DNA of 64,000 nt from Streptomyces pluripotens. Its GTDB lineage: Bacteria; Actinomycetota; Actinomycetes; Streptomycetales; Streptomycetaceae. The translations under genes were made by a program, and so were the position numbers. The stretch covers positions 4,898,001 to 4,962,000 of the forward strand of contig NZ_CP021080.1 in assembly GCF_000802245.2 (NCBI RefSeq). The letters are read 5' to 3'. Below are positions 52,731 through 62,476 of the stretch, in pieces. The notes under the pieces are model-generated. The model searched no databases, had not been told where the DNA came from, and worked only from the letters and a program-made list of their open reading frames with translations. How positions within the stretch are numbered: position 1 is the stretch's first letter; the number at the start of each line of letters is the position of its first letter.

Positions 52731-53741
52731 TCAGTCGCCCTCCCTGCGCTCCCGCGTCGCGAGCAGCCGGCGCAGGGAGAACAGCCGTGCGGGGTCCGCA
52801 TGGCCCTCCTCGACCCAGGCGTCCAGCGCGCAGTCCGGTTCGTCGTGGCTGCACGCGCGTGGGCAGCCCTCGGTACCCGGTTCCAGATCGGGGAAGGCGT
52901 GGATCACACGGGAGGGGTCGATGTGCGCGAGACCGAAGGAGCGCACCCCCGGGGTGTCGACCACCCAGCCATCCCCACCGGTCAGCGGCAGCGCGAGCGC
53001 CGACGTCGTGGTGTGTCGACCGCGGCCCGTCACCGCGTTCACATGTCCCGTCGTACGCCGCCGCGCCTGCGGGACGAGCGCATTGACCAAGGTCGTCTTG
53101 CCGACACCCGAGTGCCCCACGAACGCGGTGACCTTGCCGTTCAGGTGCGCGCGCACCCGGTCCGCCGCGTCTTCGTTCTCCAGTTCCGCACGACTGGTGA
53201 CGACGTACGGGATGTCAAGGGCGCCGTACAACTCCAGCAGCTTGTCCGGCGGGGCCAGGTCCGACTTGGTCATGACCAGCAGCGGTTCCAGGCCGCCGTC
53301 GTAGGCCGCGACCAGGCAGCGGTCGATCAGCCGGGGGCGGGGTTCCGGGTCGGCGAGGGCCGTGACGATCGCCAGCTGGTCGGCGTTGGCCACGACCACC
53401 CGCTCGTACGGATCGTCGTCGTCGGCCGTGCGGCGCAGGACCGAGGCGCGTTCCTCGATACGGACGATCCGCGCGAGAGTGTCCTTCTTGCCGGACAGGT
53501 CACCCACCAGGGCCACCCGGTCGCCCACCACGGCGGCTTTGCGGCCCAGCTCGCGGGCCTTCATCGCCAGCACCGTGCGGTCCTCGACCAGACAGGTCAA
53601 CCGGCCCCGGTCGACGGTGAGGACCATGCCCTCCGCCGCGTCCTCGTGCTTGGGCCGGATGTTTGTACGCGGCCGGTTCCCCTTGCGGTGGGGACGGGTG
53701 CGGATGTCGTCCTCGTCGGTGTGCTTGCCGTAGCGGCGCAT
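52731..53741 (-). CDS. rsgA: ribosome-assembly GTPase RsgA
   Basis: 336 aa from ATG 53741, giving MRRYGKHTDEDD; the frame is open further, into the end of aroA. GTPase motifs come in the permuted order that defines RsgA: TKSDLAP (G4) before GHSGVGKTTLVN (G1) and DTPGVRSFG (G3). An OB-fold precedes them, and a zinc-binding tail ends the protein (CPRACSHDEPDCAL). It completes 30S subunit maturation. It follows aroA by 17 bases, so the two are co-transcribed. Confidence 0.95.
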   Translation of the reverse strand: MRRYGKHTDEDDIRTRPHRKGNRPRTNIRPKHEDAAEGMVLTVDRGRLTCLVEDRTVLAMKARELGRKAAVVGDRVALVGDLSGKKDTLARIVRIEERASVLRRTADDDDPYERVVVANADQLAIVTALADPEPRPRLIDRCLVAAYDGGLEPLLVMTKSDLAPPDKLLELYGALDIPYVVTSRAELENEDAADRVRAHLNGKVTAFVGHSGVGKTTLVNALVPQARRRTTGHVNAVTGRGRHTTTSALALPLTGGDGWVVDTPGVRSFGLAHIDPSRVIHAFPDLEPGTEGCPRACSHDEPDCALDAWVEEGHADPARLFSLRRLLATRERREGD

Positions 53742-53758
53742 GACTGGGTTCCCGCGTC

Positions 53759-55075
53759 CTACTGCCCGAGCATCCCGGTCCACAGCTCGGGGAAGTCCGG
53801 CAGGGTCTTCGCCGTCGTGGCCACGTTCTCGATCTGGACGCTGTCGACCGCCAGGCCGATGATCGCGCCGGCGGTCGCCATGCGGTGGTCCTCGTAGGTG
53901 TGGAAGATCCCGCCGTGCAGCGGGCGCGGGCGGATGTGCAGGCCGTCGGCGGTCTCCGTGACGTCGCCGCCGAGTTCGTTGATCTCCTTGGTGAGCGCGG
54001 CCAGTCGGTCCGTCTCGTGCAGTCGCAGATGGGCCACGCCCCGCAGGGTGGAGGGGGAATCGGCGAGCGCGGCCACCGCCGCGATGCCCGGGGTCAGCTC
54101 ACCGACGTCGGACAGGTCCACATCGATGCCGTGGACGGCACCCGAACCGGCGAACTCCAGTCCGTAGTCGGTGAGGGCGCACGATCCCCCCATCTCGGTG
54201 AAGATCTCCCGCAGCCGGTCACCCGGCTGGGTGGTGCGGGCCGGCCAGTCCGGGATCAGTACCTTGCCGCCGGTGACCAGGGCCGCCGCCAGGAACGGCT
54301 GCGCGTTGGACAGGTCCGGCTCGATCGTCAGGTCCCGGCCGAGCAGAGCGCCGGGCGTCACCCGCCACACGTTCGGCTCACCGCCCGACTCCGGCGTGTC
54401 CACCTGGGCGCCCACCGCGCGCAGCATGTCCACCGTCATCCGGATGTGGGGCATGGAGGGAAGGGCCGTGCCGGTGTGGCGGACCTCCACGCCCTGGTTG
54501 AAGCGCGGGCCGGACAACAGCAGCGCGGAGACGAACTGGGAGGACGAGGAGGCGTCGATCGACACCGGGCCGCCGTCCAGCGCGCCGCTGCCCTGCACGG
54601 TCATCGGCAGCGAGCCCCGGCCGTCGTCGTCGATCCGGGCGCCGAGCACCCGCAGCGCGTCGATCACACCGTGCAGGGGACGTTCGTAGGACCGCGGGTC
54701 GCCGTCGAAACGGATCGGGCCGTCGGCCAGCGTGGCCACCGGCGGCAGGAAGCGCATCACCGTGCCCGCGTTGCCGACGTCGACCGTGGCCGGGCCGTGC
54801 AGGCCCGTGGGCAGCACCCGCCAGGCCTCCCCGGTGCCGTCCGGGCCCACCCCTTCCTCGATCTCCACGCCCATCGCGCGCAGCGCGCCCGCCATCAGCA
54901 GGGTGTCGCGCGAACGCAGGGGACGGCGCAGCCAGCCGGGCTCGGAGGCCAGGGCAGCGAGGACGAGGGCGCGGTTGGTGACCGACTTGGACCCCGGCAC
55001 GTGGACCGTCGCGTCGACGGCTCCGCTCGCGTGCGGGGCGGGCCAGAGGGCGGTGGAGGCGGTGTTCGGGGCCAT
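53759..55075 (-). CDS. aroA: 3-phosphoshikimate 1-carboxyvinyltransferase (EPSP synthase)
   Basis: 438 aa from ATG 55075 (AAGGTGGG upstream). Signatures: [20 protein letters not shown] (about residue 24), [14 protein letters not shown] (about 99) and [20 protein letters not shown] (about 345), then EDHRMATA. The enzyme joins PEP to shikimate-3-phosphate in aromatic amino-acid synthesis. The GNAGTVMR variant in place of the more usual GNAGTAxR is seen in many actinobacteria. Operon with rsgA downstream. Confidence 0.96.
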   Translation of the reverse strand: MAPNTASTALWPAPHASGAVDATVHVPGSKSVTNRALVLAALASEPGWLRRPLRSRDTLLMAGALRAMGVEIEEGVGPDGTGEAWRVLPTGLHGPATVDVGNAGTVMRFLPPVATLADGPIRFDGDPRSYERPLHGVIDALRVLGARIDDDGRGSLPMTVQGSGALDGGPVSIDASSSSQFVSALLLSGPRFNQGVEVRHTGTALPSMPHIRMTVDMLRAVGAQVDTPESGGEPNVWRVTPGALLGRDLTIEPDLSNAQPFLAAALVTGGKVLIPDWPARTTQPGDRLREIFTEMGGSCALTDYGLEFAGSGAVHGIDVDLSDVGELTPGIAAVAALADSPSTLRGVAHLRLHETDRLAALTKEINELGGDVTETADGLHIRPRPLHGGIFHTYEDHRMATAGAIIGLAVDSVQIENVATTAKTLPDFPELWTGMLGQ

Positions 55076-55104
55076 GGAGCCCACCTTATAAGGAGGGCCC
55101 GGCA

Positions 55105-55827
55105 TCAACCTTCCAGCAGCCAGCGGCCCCCGCCGATCAGGGAGCACAGTGACACCGCGTGGAACAGGAACAGCCAGAGGCCGGCCGGTACGTGCGTCAG
55201 GCGGGACAGCTGGTCCGCGTCCGAGTCTCCCGCCCCGCCGCGCGAGCGTTTGGCCTGCAGCTCGAACGGCGGCCGTACCCCGCCGAGCAGCAGGAACCAC
55301 ACCCCCGCGTACGCGAACGCGGCTTGCACCTGGGGGCCCGCCAGCCACGACACCAGCAGGAACGCACCGCCCGTGAGTACGACGGTCAATACCCCGTAAG
55401 CGTTACGGATCATCACCAGCATGGCCAGCAGCAGGGCCGTGGCCGCCCACAGCAGCAGCGTGATGCGCCCGGCGGCCAGCAGGGCGGCCCCGCCCAGCCC
55501 CAGCAGTGAGGGTGCCGTGTACCCCGCGGCGGCGGTGAGGATCATGCCCAGGCCGTACGGCTTGCCGCGGCTGACGGTGAGACCGCTGGTGTCGGAGTGC
55601 AGGCGGATGCCGGTGAGCTGCCGACCGGTGAACAGCGCGATCAGGCCGTGGCCTCCCTCATGCGCGATGGTGATCGCATTGCGGGATATCCGCCACAGGG
55701 GGTGCGGGACCACCATGGCGAGCGCCGCCACGAGTGTGGCCAGCACCACCCACAGGTCGGGAGCGGTCTGGGGGCCGGTGAGCCGGTCCCAGAGACCGGG
55801 GAGCGCAGTGGTGGCGAGGCTGTCCAT
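55105..55827 (-). CDS. M50-type integral membrane metalloprotease
   Basis: 240 aa from ATG 55827. The zinc motif AHEGGHGL (HExxH, about residue 55) lies at the cytosolic side of a membrane helix, with six or so helices after it ([40 protein letters not shown]). A cytosolic tail carries [12 protein letters not shown], where a second metal residue is expected. It is a site-2-protease relative of the short M50B-like actinobacterial group. aroA follows 30 bases downstream, perhaps in one unit. Confidence 0.87.
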   Translation of the reverse strand: MDSLATTALPGLWDRLTGPQTAPDLWVVLATLVAALAMVVPHPLWRISRNAITIAHEGGHGLIALFTGRQLTGIRLHSDTSGLTVSRGKPYGLGMILTAAAGYTAPSLLGLGGAALLAAGRITLLLWAATALLLAMLVMIRNAYGVLTVVLTGGAFLLVSWLAGPQVQAAFAYAGVWFLLLGGVRPPFELQAKRSRGGAGDSDADQLSRLTHVPAGLWLFLFHAVSLCSLIGGGRWLLEG

Positions 55828-55878
55828 GTGGGGTCGGTGGCTCCCTGTCCTGGTTCGGAATCTGGCACTGTGGCACGT

Positions 55879-56694
55879 ATGTGCGGACGGTATGCATCGA
55901 GTCGTAGGCCCGAGGATCTCGCAGGAGTCTTTGAGATCGAGAAGTGGGAGCCCCAGGAGATTCTGGAGCCGGACTACAACGTGGCTCCGACCAAGGAGGT
56001 CTACGCCGTCCTCGACCGTCCCCTGAAAGACGCGGACTCCCCGCGTCCGGTTCGTCAGCTGCGGAAGCTGAGGTGGGGCCTGGTCCCGTCCTGGGCCAAG
56101 ACACCCGAGGGCGGTGCCCGGATGATCAACGCCCGCGCGGAGACCGTCCACGAGAAGCCCGCTTTCCGCCGCGCCTTCGCCGCCCGCCGCTGCATCCTGC
56201 CGGCCGACGGCTACTACGAGTGGGTCACCGGCCGGCAGGAACGCGAGCTGGAGGTCGAGGGGAGGAAGAAACGGCCGCGCAAGCAGCCCTACTTCGTGCT
56301 GCCGGCCGACGGATCGGTGTTCGCGATGGCAGGACTGTACGAATTCTGGCGTGACCGGACGCTGCCCGACGACCACCCGCAGGCCTGGTGGGTGACCTGC
56401 TCGGTGATCACCACGGAGGCGGAACGGACCCCGCTGGCCGTGGCTCCGGCCGAGGGCCCGCACTCGCTCGCCGAGATCCACCCCCGGATGCCGCTGATGC
56501 TCACCCCGGACCGCTGGGACGCCTGGCTCGACCCCTCCCGCACCGACCCCGACCGCTTGCGTGACCTGCTGGCCCCGCCTCCGCCCGGCCTGATGCGTGC
56601 CTACCCGGTCCCCACCGCCGTCAGCAACGTCCGCAACAACGGTCCGGAGCTGCTGAAGGAACTGCCGGCACCGGAAGAGGGCACACTCTTCTGA
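55879..56694 (+). CDS. SRAP (YedK/HMCES) abasic-site-shielding protein
   Basis: 271 aa from ATG 55879. The second residue is the catalytic Cys (MCGRYASS). Other SRAP residues are present: Asn in DYNVAPT (about 33), Glu in ADGYYEW (about 113) and His in AEIHPRMPLML (about 198). SRAP proteins cross-link to abasic sites in single-stranded DNA through Cys2 and protect forks. A positively charged insert (EGRKKRPRKQP) may aid DNA binding. One base separates it from the next hydrolase gene. Confidence 0.93.
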   Translation: MCGRYASSRRPEDLAGVFEIEKWEPQEILEPDYNVAPTKEVYAVLDRPLKDADSPRPVRQLRKLRWGLVPSWAKTPEGGARMINARAETVHEKPAFRRAFAARRCILPADGYYEWVTGRQERELEVEGRKKRPRKQPYFVLPADGSVFAMAGLYEFWRDRTLPDDHPQAWWVTCSVITTEAERTPLAVAPAEGPHSLAEIHPRMPLMLTPDRWDAWLDPSRTDPDRLRDLLAPPPPGLMRAYPVPTAVSNVRNNGPELLKELPAPEEGTLF

Positions 56695-56695
56695 C

Positions 56696-57346
56696 GTGAG
56701 TGAGACAGCCGTGTCGAAAGTGACCGAGACCGTCGGGACCGAATCCGGGGACGCCCACATCACCTGGCACGAGGCGAAGAGGCCGAGACTGGTCCTCGCC
56801 CTGGGTCACGGGGCCGGCGGGGGCGTCGAAGCGCGGGACCTGCAGGCGCTCGCCCGTGTCCTACCCGCGCACGGTGTGACCGTCGCCCTGGTGGAGCAGC
56901 CCTGGCGGGTGGCGGGCAGGAAGGTCGCGCCCGCGCCGAAGACCCTGGACACCGGGTGGCGCGGGGTGTGGCCGGCGCTCGCCGGGACCGGCCTGCCGGT
57001 GATCTCCGGCGGCCGTAGCGCCGGTGCCCGCGTCGCCTGCCGTACGGCCGCCGGGCTGGGTGCGTGTGCTGTCCTGGCGCTCAGCTTCCCGTTGCATCCG
57101 CCTGGCAGACCAGAGAGGTCCCGTGCGGCGGAACTGCTCGGCGCCGGGGTTCCCACGCTGGTCGTGCAGGGCGGGAACGACCCCTTCGGTAAGCCGGGGG
57201 AGTTCCCCGAGGGCGAATTCGAGCTGGTCGAGGTCGACCGCGGCGATCACGGCTTCGCCGTGCCCAAGCGCGCGGAGATCACCCAGGAAGGGGCTCTGGA
57301 GGTCATCACCGCGGGTGTCGTGACGTGGGTCGCGTCACTCGCCTAG
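56696..57346 (+). CDS. alpha/beta hydrolase, dienelactone-hydrolase-like
   Basis: 216 aa from GTG 56696, one base after the SRAP stop, so co-translated. Nucleophile elbow SGGRSAGARVA (about residue 104), preceded by the oxyanion block LGHGAGGGVEA. The acid is in VVQGGNDPFG (about 158) and the His in VDRGDHGFAVP (about 183). The family (KANSL3/TEX30-like, DUF of alpha/beta fold) has no settled substrate. Its 3' end overlaps the sigR promoter region. Confidence 0.85.
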   Translation: MSETAVSKVTETVGTESGDAHITWHEAKRPRLVLALGHGAGGGVEARDLQALARVLPAHGVTVALVEQPWRVAGRKVAPAPKTLDTGWRGVWPALAGTGLPVISGGRSAGARVACRTAAGLGACAVLALSFPLHPPGRPERSRAAELLGAGVPTLVVQGGNDPFGKPGEFPEGEFELVEVDRGDHGFAVPKRAEITQEGALEVITAGVVTWVASLA

Positions 57347-57352
57347 CGGCCG

Positions 57353-57378
57353 GGAATGACGCACGGCGGACCACTGTT
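57353..57378 (+). promoter_or_regulatory. autoregulatory sigma-R promoter (sigRp2)
   Basis: GGAAT (57353-57357), 18 bases, GTT (57376-57378): an exact sigma-R consensus about 60 bases before the ATG of the long SigR form. It matches the known inducible promoter of sigR. Confidence 0.88.
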
Positions 57379-57437
57379 GTCGCCCACAGGAGTGCTGAGG
57401 CCTTGGCACCGACGTCGTGGGAGAGGGAGTCCGCCGC

Positions 57438-57593
57438 ATGGGTTCGACCGTATGCCCGAGCCGCACTGACCTGGACTGGACGGTGCTGCACGCGGCCAGG
57501 ACCGCTCCTATTCGAGCGGCGGCGGACACGGGTCGTGTTCTATCCTCCGAATCGAGTGGGACCGGTTTTGGTCCCGCCCAGGATCTTGAGGAG
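57438..57593 (+). other. N-terminal extension frame of the long SigR isoform
   Basis: ATG 57438 (GGGAG 8 bases upstream) opens 52 codons in frame with SigR and without stops, starting just downstream of the sigma-R promoter. In S. coelicolor an unstable long isoform (sigma-R prime) made from the induced transcript is known. This stretch would encode that extension here. Confidence 0.65.
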
Positions 57594-58301
57594 GTGGGTC
57601 CGGTCACTGGGACCGACGCTGGGACCGACAACGGCCAGGCGGAGCTGCCCGAGGGCCAGGGCATGAGCGCGCAGGCGGACACGGGCATTAGCCCCGAGTC
57701 GACCGCGGAGCGCAGTGCGCGCTTCGAGCGGGACGCGCTCGAATTCCTCGACCAGATGTACTCGGCCGCACTGCGCATGACGCGCAATCCGGCTGATGCC
57801 GAGGACCTGGTGCAGGAGACGTACGCCAAGGCGTACGCGTCCTTCCACCAGTTCCGCGAGGGCACCAACCTCAAGGCGTGGCTGTACCGGATCCTCACCA
57901 ACACGTTCATCAACTCCTACCGCAAGAAGCAGCGTGAGCCCCAGCGCTCGGCCGCGGAGGAGATCGAGGACTGGCAGCTCGCCCGCGCCGAGTCGCACAT
58001 GTCGACGGGGCTGCGCTCCGCCGAGTCGCAGGCGCTGGACCACCTGCCCGACTCGGATGTCAAGGAAGCGCTGCAGGCCATCCCCGAAGAGTTCCGCATC
58101 GCCGTCTATCTCGCGGACGTAGAGGGCTTTGCCTACAAGGAGATCGCGGACATCATGGGGACCCCCATCGGTACGGTCATGTCCCGACTGCACCGGGGCC
58201 GCCGTCAGCTGCGCGGCATGCTGGAGGACTACGCCCGTGAACGCGGACTGGTCCCGGCCGGTGCCGGAGAGTCGGACGAAGCGAAAGGGTCGGGCTCATG
58301 A
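57594..58301 (+). CDS. sigR: thiol-oxidative-stress ECF sigma factor SigR
   Basis: 235 aa if started at GTG 57594 ([12 protein letters not shown], as I recall for this family). The ribosome site is then nearly touching the start; ATG 57663, with GAGGG upstream, is an alternative. Region 2: [20 protein letters not shown] and [20 protein letters not shown]. Region 4: [20 protein letters not shown] and [18 protein letters not shown]. SigR directs thioredoxin, mycothiol and protease genes after disulphide stress. It is held by RsrA, encoded by the overlapping next gene. Confidence 0.93.
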
Positions 58302-58600
58302 GCTGCGGAGAGCCGCACGAGACGGACTGCAGTGAGATTCTCGACCACCTGTACGAGTTCCTCGATAGCGAGATGCCGGACGTCGATCGCGACAAGTTCC
58401 AGCACCACTTCGAGGAATGCTCGCCGTGCCTGGAGAAGTACGGTCTGGAGCAGGCCGTGAAGAAGCTGGTCAAGCGCTGCTGCGGCCATGATGACGTGCC
58501 CGCCGACCTGCGCGCGAAGGTCATGGGGCGGATCGACCTGATCCGCTCCGGGCAGACCGTGCCCGAACACGACGTTGCGGCCCCGGCCCGGGAAGGCTGA
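58298..58600 (+). CDS. rsrA: zinc anti-sigma factor RsrA
   Basis: 100 aa; ATG 58298 overlaps the sigR stop, giving balanced synthesis. The ZAS motif HHFEECSPC (Hx3Cx2C, about residues 36-44) and the upstream Cys ([15 protein letters not shown]) form the redox switch: zinc-bound RsrA binds SigR, and disulphide formation releases it. A further CC pair (KRCCGHD, about 67) is conserved in RsrA. Full family length. Confidence 0.94.
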
Positions 58601-58716
58601 GCACCGTCGACACCGGCCGTCACCCGAATGTGCTAAAGCTCGGGTCATAGGCCCCCGGCCCCCCGGATTGCGCCCTAGGCTCCGAGCCTGCACAGGCACG
58701 GCCGGGGAGGGGCGCG

Positions 58717-60030
58717 ATGGAGGAGGTACCGGCGAGGGCACGCGCCTATGTGGTCGCCGTGGTCCTGCTCGCCCTGCTCTGCCTCCTGCCCCTTCCGGTG
58801 ACCCGCACCCCCTGGTGGGCGCTCGCTCTGCTGGCCGTGCTCTACGCGGCCTGCGAGCACGTCGTGCGGCGGCGCTTCGGTGGCCCCTTCTACCCCGTTC
58901 TGCTCACCGGGGCGTTCCTGCTGCCCCCACCCGCCGCTGCGCTCGTCCCGCTGCCCGCCGCTCTGTTCTCCCCGGTCTCCCCGCTCGGGCAGCGGGCAGC
59001 GGGAGTGCGGCGCCTGTGGCGGGCCGCGCAGCCCGCGCTCGCCGTGTGGGGTGCCGCCCAGGTCCACTGGGCGCTGGGCGGTCGGGACGCCGTCGTCGCC
59101 TCGGACTTCCCCTTCGCGCTGCTGCCGGCAGGCGGGGCCGTACTCGCCTTCTGCCTCGTCCTCACTGCTCTTGACGGCGGAATCCGTGCCGCCGCCCTCG
59201 GAATCCCGCTGCGCCGGGCCTGGCGCGGACTGCTGTCCCGGGCCCTCGCCCCGGTCGCGGTGCACGGACTCGCCGGGCTGATGATGGCCGTGCTGTGGCG
59301 CAGCCCGTACGGACCGGTCGCAGCGCTGCTCGTACTGCTGCCGATGTGCGTCTCCTGGTGGGTGTTCGCCCAGTACCACCGTGAACGGGCCGCCCACCGG
59401 GCGACCATCCGAGCTCTGGTGCAGGCCGTCGACATCAAGGACGGCTACACGCGCGGTCACAGTGAACGCGTCGGGCGGGCCTCGGCGATGATCGCCCGAG
59501 AACTCGGCATGGACGACGAGCGCGTCGAGGTACTGCGCTTCGCAGGCATCCTGCACGACGTCGGCAAACTGGGCGTCCCCACCCGGCTGCTGCGCAAGGA
59601 GGGCCCGCTCACCCCCGAAGAACGGCGGATCATCGAACTGCATCCGGAGCACGGCCACGAAATGGTCCGTGGGATCTCCTTCCTCGACGAGGCCCGCGCC
59701 GCGATCCTCCACCACCACGAACGCCTCGACGGCAGCGGCTACCCCTACGGCCTGGCCGGCGCCCAGATCCCCGAGTGCGCCCGGGTCGTCGCCGTAGCGG
59801 ACGCCTTCGACGCCATGACCTCCACCCGGTCCTACCGGAGGGCCCGGCCAGTCGAGGCGGCCGTGTCGGAACTGGAGCGCTGTGCCGGGGCGCAGTTCGA
59901 CCCACGCATGGTCACCGCGCTCGTACACGCCCTGCGCCGCTGCGGCTGGCATCCGGCCGTCACCGCCGACGAGCCGTCGTACGGCACCGCTCCCAAGGAG
60001 CAGATCCCCGGCACCGGGACGCCGCGATGA
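58717..60030 (+). CDS. HD-GYP domain membrane protein
   Basis: 437 aa from ATG 58717 (GGGGAGG upstream). Residues 1-215 hold six to seven membrane helices (VVAVVLLALLCLLPLPV, VAVHGLAGLMMAVLW). The HD-GYP domain spans about 230-410: YTRGHSERVGRASAMIARELG, metal HD in GILHDVGKLGVP (about 283), then HPEHGHEMV, HHHERLDGSGYPYGL and VAVADAFDAMTS. All signature residues are intact, so hydrolysis of a cyclic dinucleotide is expected. The next gene is a degenerate relative, overlapping by ATGA. Confidence 0.92.
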   Translation: MEEVPARARAYVVAVVLLALLCLLPLPVTRTPWWALALLAVLYAACEHVVRRRFGGPFYPVLLTGAFLLPPPAAALVPLPAALFSPVSPLGQRAAGVRRLWRAAQPALAVWGAAQVHWALGGRDAVVASDFPFALLPAGGAVLAFCLVLTALDGGIRAAALGIPLRRAWRGLLSRALAPVAVHGLAGLMMAVLWRSPYGPVAALLVLLPMCVSWWVFAQYHRERAAHRATIRALVQAVDIKDGYTRGHSERVGRASAMIARELGMDDERVEVLRFAGILHDVGKLGVPTRLLRKEGPLTPEERRIIELHPEHGHEMVRGISFLDEARAAILHHHERLDGSGYPYGLAGAQIPECARVVAVADAFDAMTSTRSYRRARPVEAAVSELERCAGAQFDPRMVTALVHALRRCGWHPAVTADEPSYGTAPKEQIPGTGTPR

Positions 60031-61283
60031 CCGTCCTGCGGCTTATCCGTGGCTCCGCCGCTCTCGTCGCGGTCGTCGCCCTCGCCGTCACCCTGGACAG
60101 CGGCCTTGCCGACAGGGGCGTCGCGCTCGCCTTCGGGTTACTCACGGCCATCGGTGAGCTGACCCGGTGGAGCGGCGCGCAAGCACGGCAGGCGGCGCCC
60201 CTCGGTGCCGCCGGTGCGCTGTCGTACGCCCTGCTGGGCGCCGACGCAGGGCGGTCCACCCAGCACGGCGCCGCCCAGGTCGTCACCGTCGTCCTCGCCG
60301 CCACCCTGCTCGGTGCCGTCCCGCACATCTGGTCCGGCCACACCCCCTCCTTGGACCATCTGGCCCGCCGTGTCCTCACCGTCGGTTTTGCCGCAGTCTG
60401 CTTCCAACCCCTGCATAACCAGGGCGTGTTTGCCTCTCTGGGCGGTTCCGCCTACGCCCTGCTCCTGGTCGCACTGCTCGGCCTCACCGCGCTCTGCGAC
60501 GCCGTCCTGGCCGCAGCCCTCGCCCACTCCCACACCCGCTGGCCGTTCGGCCCACTCCTGCGCGAGGAATTGCACGGCCTGCTCGGCATCGGCTCCGCCG
60601 TGTGCGCGACCGGTGCGGTGATGGCACTCGCGGTCGCCGTCGTCGGGCTGTGGGCGTTACCCGTGTTCTGCCTGCCCCTGCTGCTCACACAGCTGTCCGT
60701 CCGCCGGTACGCGGCCGTCCGTGCCACCTATCGGCAGACCATCGCCTCCCTCGCCCGGGCCACCGAGACAGCCGGGTACACCCCTGCCGGACACGCGCGC
60801 CGGGTCGCCGGTCTCAGCCTGGCCGTCGGCCGGGACCTCGGCCTGGCCCGCTCCGAACTGACCGTGCTGGAATACGCGGCCCTCATGCACGACATCGGTC
60901 AGCTCAGTCTGGTCGACCCGGTAGCAGCCGGTGCCACCGCTGGGCTGCCTCCCGCGGAACAGCAGCGCATCGCGCTGCTCGGTGGGGCCGTCGTCCGACA
61001 GACCGGAGTGGACGCGGCCGTCGCCGTCGTCGTGGAGCGGCAGGCCGACCCCTACCGGGAGCAACCTGTCGCCGCACGGATCGTCCGGGCCGTGAACGCC
61101 TATGAGGAGAAGACCCGGGACACCGGCCCCGAAGGCGCCCTGCGGGCGCTGGAGGAGCTGCGCCTCGGCACCGCCGGTGATTACGCTCCCGAGGTCGTGG
61201 AGTCGCTCGCCCGGGTGCTTGCCCAGCCCCGGGGCGGACGGGAAGGTGGGCCGCACTGTCTGACCCCGTCCACGGCTGGGTAA
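60027..61283 (+). CDS. degenerate HD-domain membrane protein with two TTA codons
   Basis: 418 aa from ATG 60027, overlapping the HD-GYP stop. Same plan as its neighbour: seven or so helices (1-230), then an HD domain. HD is kept in YAALMHDIGQLSLVD (about 290), but the GYP stretch is replaced by VVERQADPYREQPVAARIVR, so the GYP specificity loop and several metal ligands are lost. It is likely a regulator or partner, not an enzyme. It carries in-frame TTA at 60138 and 60657 (Leu38, Leu211), so translation should need the bldA tRNA; I noticed no TTA in the other genes. Confidence 0.85.
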   Translation: MTVLRLIRGSAALVAVVALAVTLDSGLADRGVALAFGLLTAIGELTRWSGAQARQAAPLGAAGALSYALLGADAGRSTQHGAAQVVTVVLAATLLGAVPHIWSGHTPSLDHLARRVLTVGFAAVCFQPLHNQGVFASLGGSAYALLLVALLGLTALCDAVLAAALAHSHTRWPFGPLLREELHGLLGIGSAVCATGAVMALAVAVVGLWALPVFCLPLLLTQLSVRRYAAVRATYRQTIASLARATETAGYTPAGHARRVAGLSLAVGRDLGLARSELTVLEYAALMHDIGQLSLVDPVAAGATAGLPPAEQQRIALLGGAVVRQTGVDAAVAVVVERQADPYREQPVAARIVRAVNAYEEKTRDTGPEGALRALEELRLGTAGDYAPEVVESLARVLAQPRGGREGGPHCLTPSTAG

Positions 61284-61394
61284 CCCATGGGTAATGAGCG
61301 CCTTTCCCGGCGTACGTGGTTGGATGCGAGGGAGAGGGTGTCCGGGGGCACAAGCCAGCCCACTGTGCGGAAATGGAACTGGCAGGCGGGAATC

Positions 61395-62402
61395 GTGAGG
61401 ATCTTCAGCAAGGGACGGCACCGGCCCTCCGCCTCCTGGCGGCAGGCCACTGACCGGGCGTTCACGCTCATCGGCGACGGCCGGTACGAGGACGCTGGCG
61501 AGCTGTTGACACGAGCCGCCGACCTGGAACCTTGGCTGTCGGAGTCCTGGTTCAACCTGGCCCTGCTGCACAAGTTCCGGCACGACTGGGAGCAGGCCCG
61601 CGCCGCCGGATTGCGCGCGGTGGCCCTCCTCGACCGGGAGTCCGGGGCGCCCGACTGGTGGAACGTCGGCATCGCTGCCACGGCCCTGCAGGACTGGCCG
61701 TTGGCCCGCCGTGCTTGGCAGGCGTACGGGCTGAAAGTGCCCGGGGGCGCCTCCCGGCCGAAGGCGGGGGGAGGGACTGCCGCGGCCGGGGAACCGGTCG
61801 GCATGGAGCTGGGCAGCGCGGCCGTACGGCTCTCCCCGGAGGGTGAGGCGGAGGTGGTGTGGGGTCGCAGGCTGGACCCGGCACGGATAGAGGTGCTCTC
61901 CATCCCGCTTCCGTCCTCCGGACGACGCTGGGGTGAGGTGGTCCTGCACGACGGCGTTCCGCACGGCGAGCGCACGACGTCCACCGGGCACTCCTACCCG
62001 GTCTTCGACGAGATCGAACTGTGGGCGCCGTCCCCCGTCCCCACCTGGGTGGTCCTGCTGGAGGCGGCCACGGAGGCCGACCGGGACGCACTGGAGCAGC
62101 TCGCGGCCGACGCGGGGTTCGCCGCGGAGGACTGGTCGTCGTCGGTACGACTGCTGTGCCGGATGTGCTCCGAGTCCCGGATGCCGTCCGATGACGGCGA
62201 GGGCGTCCATCTGGACCCGCACGACCACAGTGAGCCCGGTCATCCGGGGCCGCTCGGTCATCGGACCGACGGCCAGCTCTGGGTGCCGGAGCGGGAGTGC
62301 GGGGTGGCCGCACCGGCGTCGCTGGTGCGCGGGCTGTTGGACGGGTGGGTCGCGGACGGCCCGGACTCCAGGGACTGGCGTGATCTGGAAGAGGTTTGCT
62401 GA
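61395..62402 (+). CDS. TPR-containing protein of unknown function
   Basis: 335 aa from GTG 61395 (MRIFSKGRHRPSASWRQATD); ATG 61287 would add 36 unlikely residues. Residues 10-110 form about two and a half TPR units (FTLIGDGRYEDAGELLTRAA, SWFNLALLHKFRHDWEQAR). The remainder is a mixed alpha/beta region with a Cys pair (LLCRMCSES, about 253) and a late Cys (ERECGV). There is no signal or membrane segment. Conserved, by recollection, among Streptomyces at this place. Function unknown. Confidence 0.75.
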   Translation: MRIFSKGRHRPSASWRQATDRAFTLIGDGRYEDAGELLTRAADLEPWLSESWFNLALLHKFRHDWEQARAAGLRAVALLDRESGAPDWWNVGIAATALQDWPLARRAWQAYGLKVPGGASRPKAGGGTAAAGEPVGMELGSAAVRLSPEGEAEVVWGRRLDPARIEVLSIPLPSSGRRWGEVVLHDGVPHGERTTSTGHSYPVFDEIELWAPSPVPTWVVLLEAATEADRDALEQLAADAGFAAEDWSSSVRLLCRMCSESRMPSDDGEGVHLDPHDHSEPGHPGPLGHRTDGQLWVPERECGVAAPASLVRGLLDGWVADGPDSRDWRDLEEVC

Positions 62403-62476
62403 GCCGCCGGTGACCAGCCGCCTTTAGGCTGTACCCGCAGAATTCTTCGAGGCTTGCAGGAAGGCGTACGTCGGTC

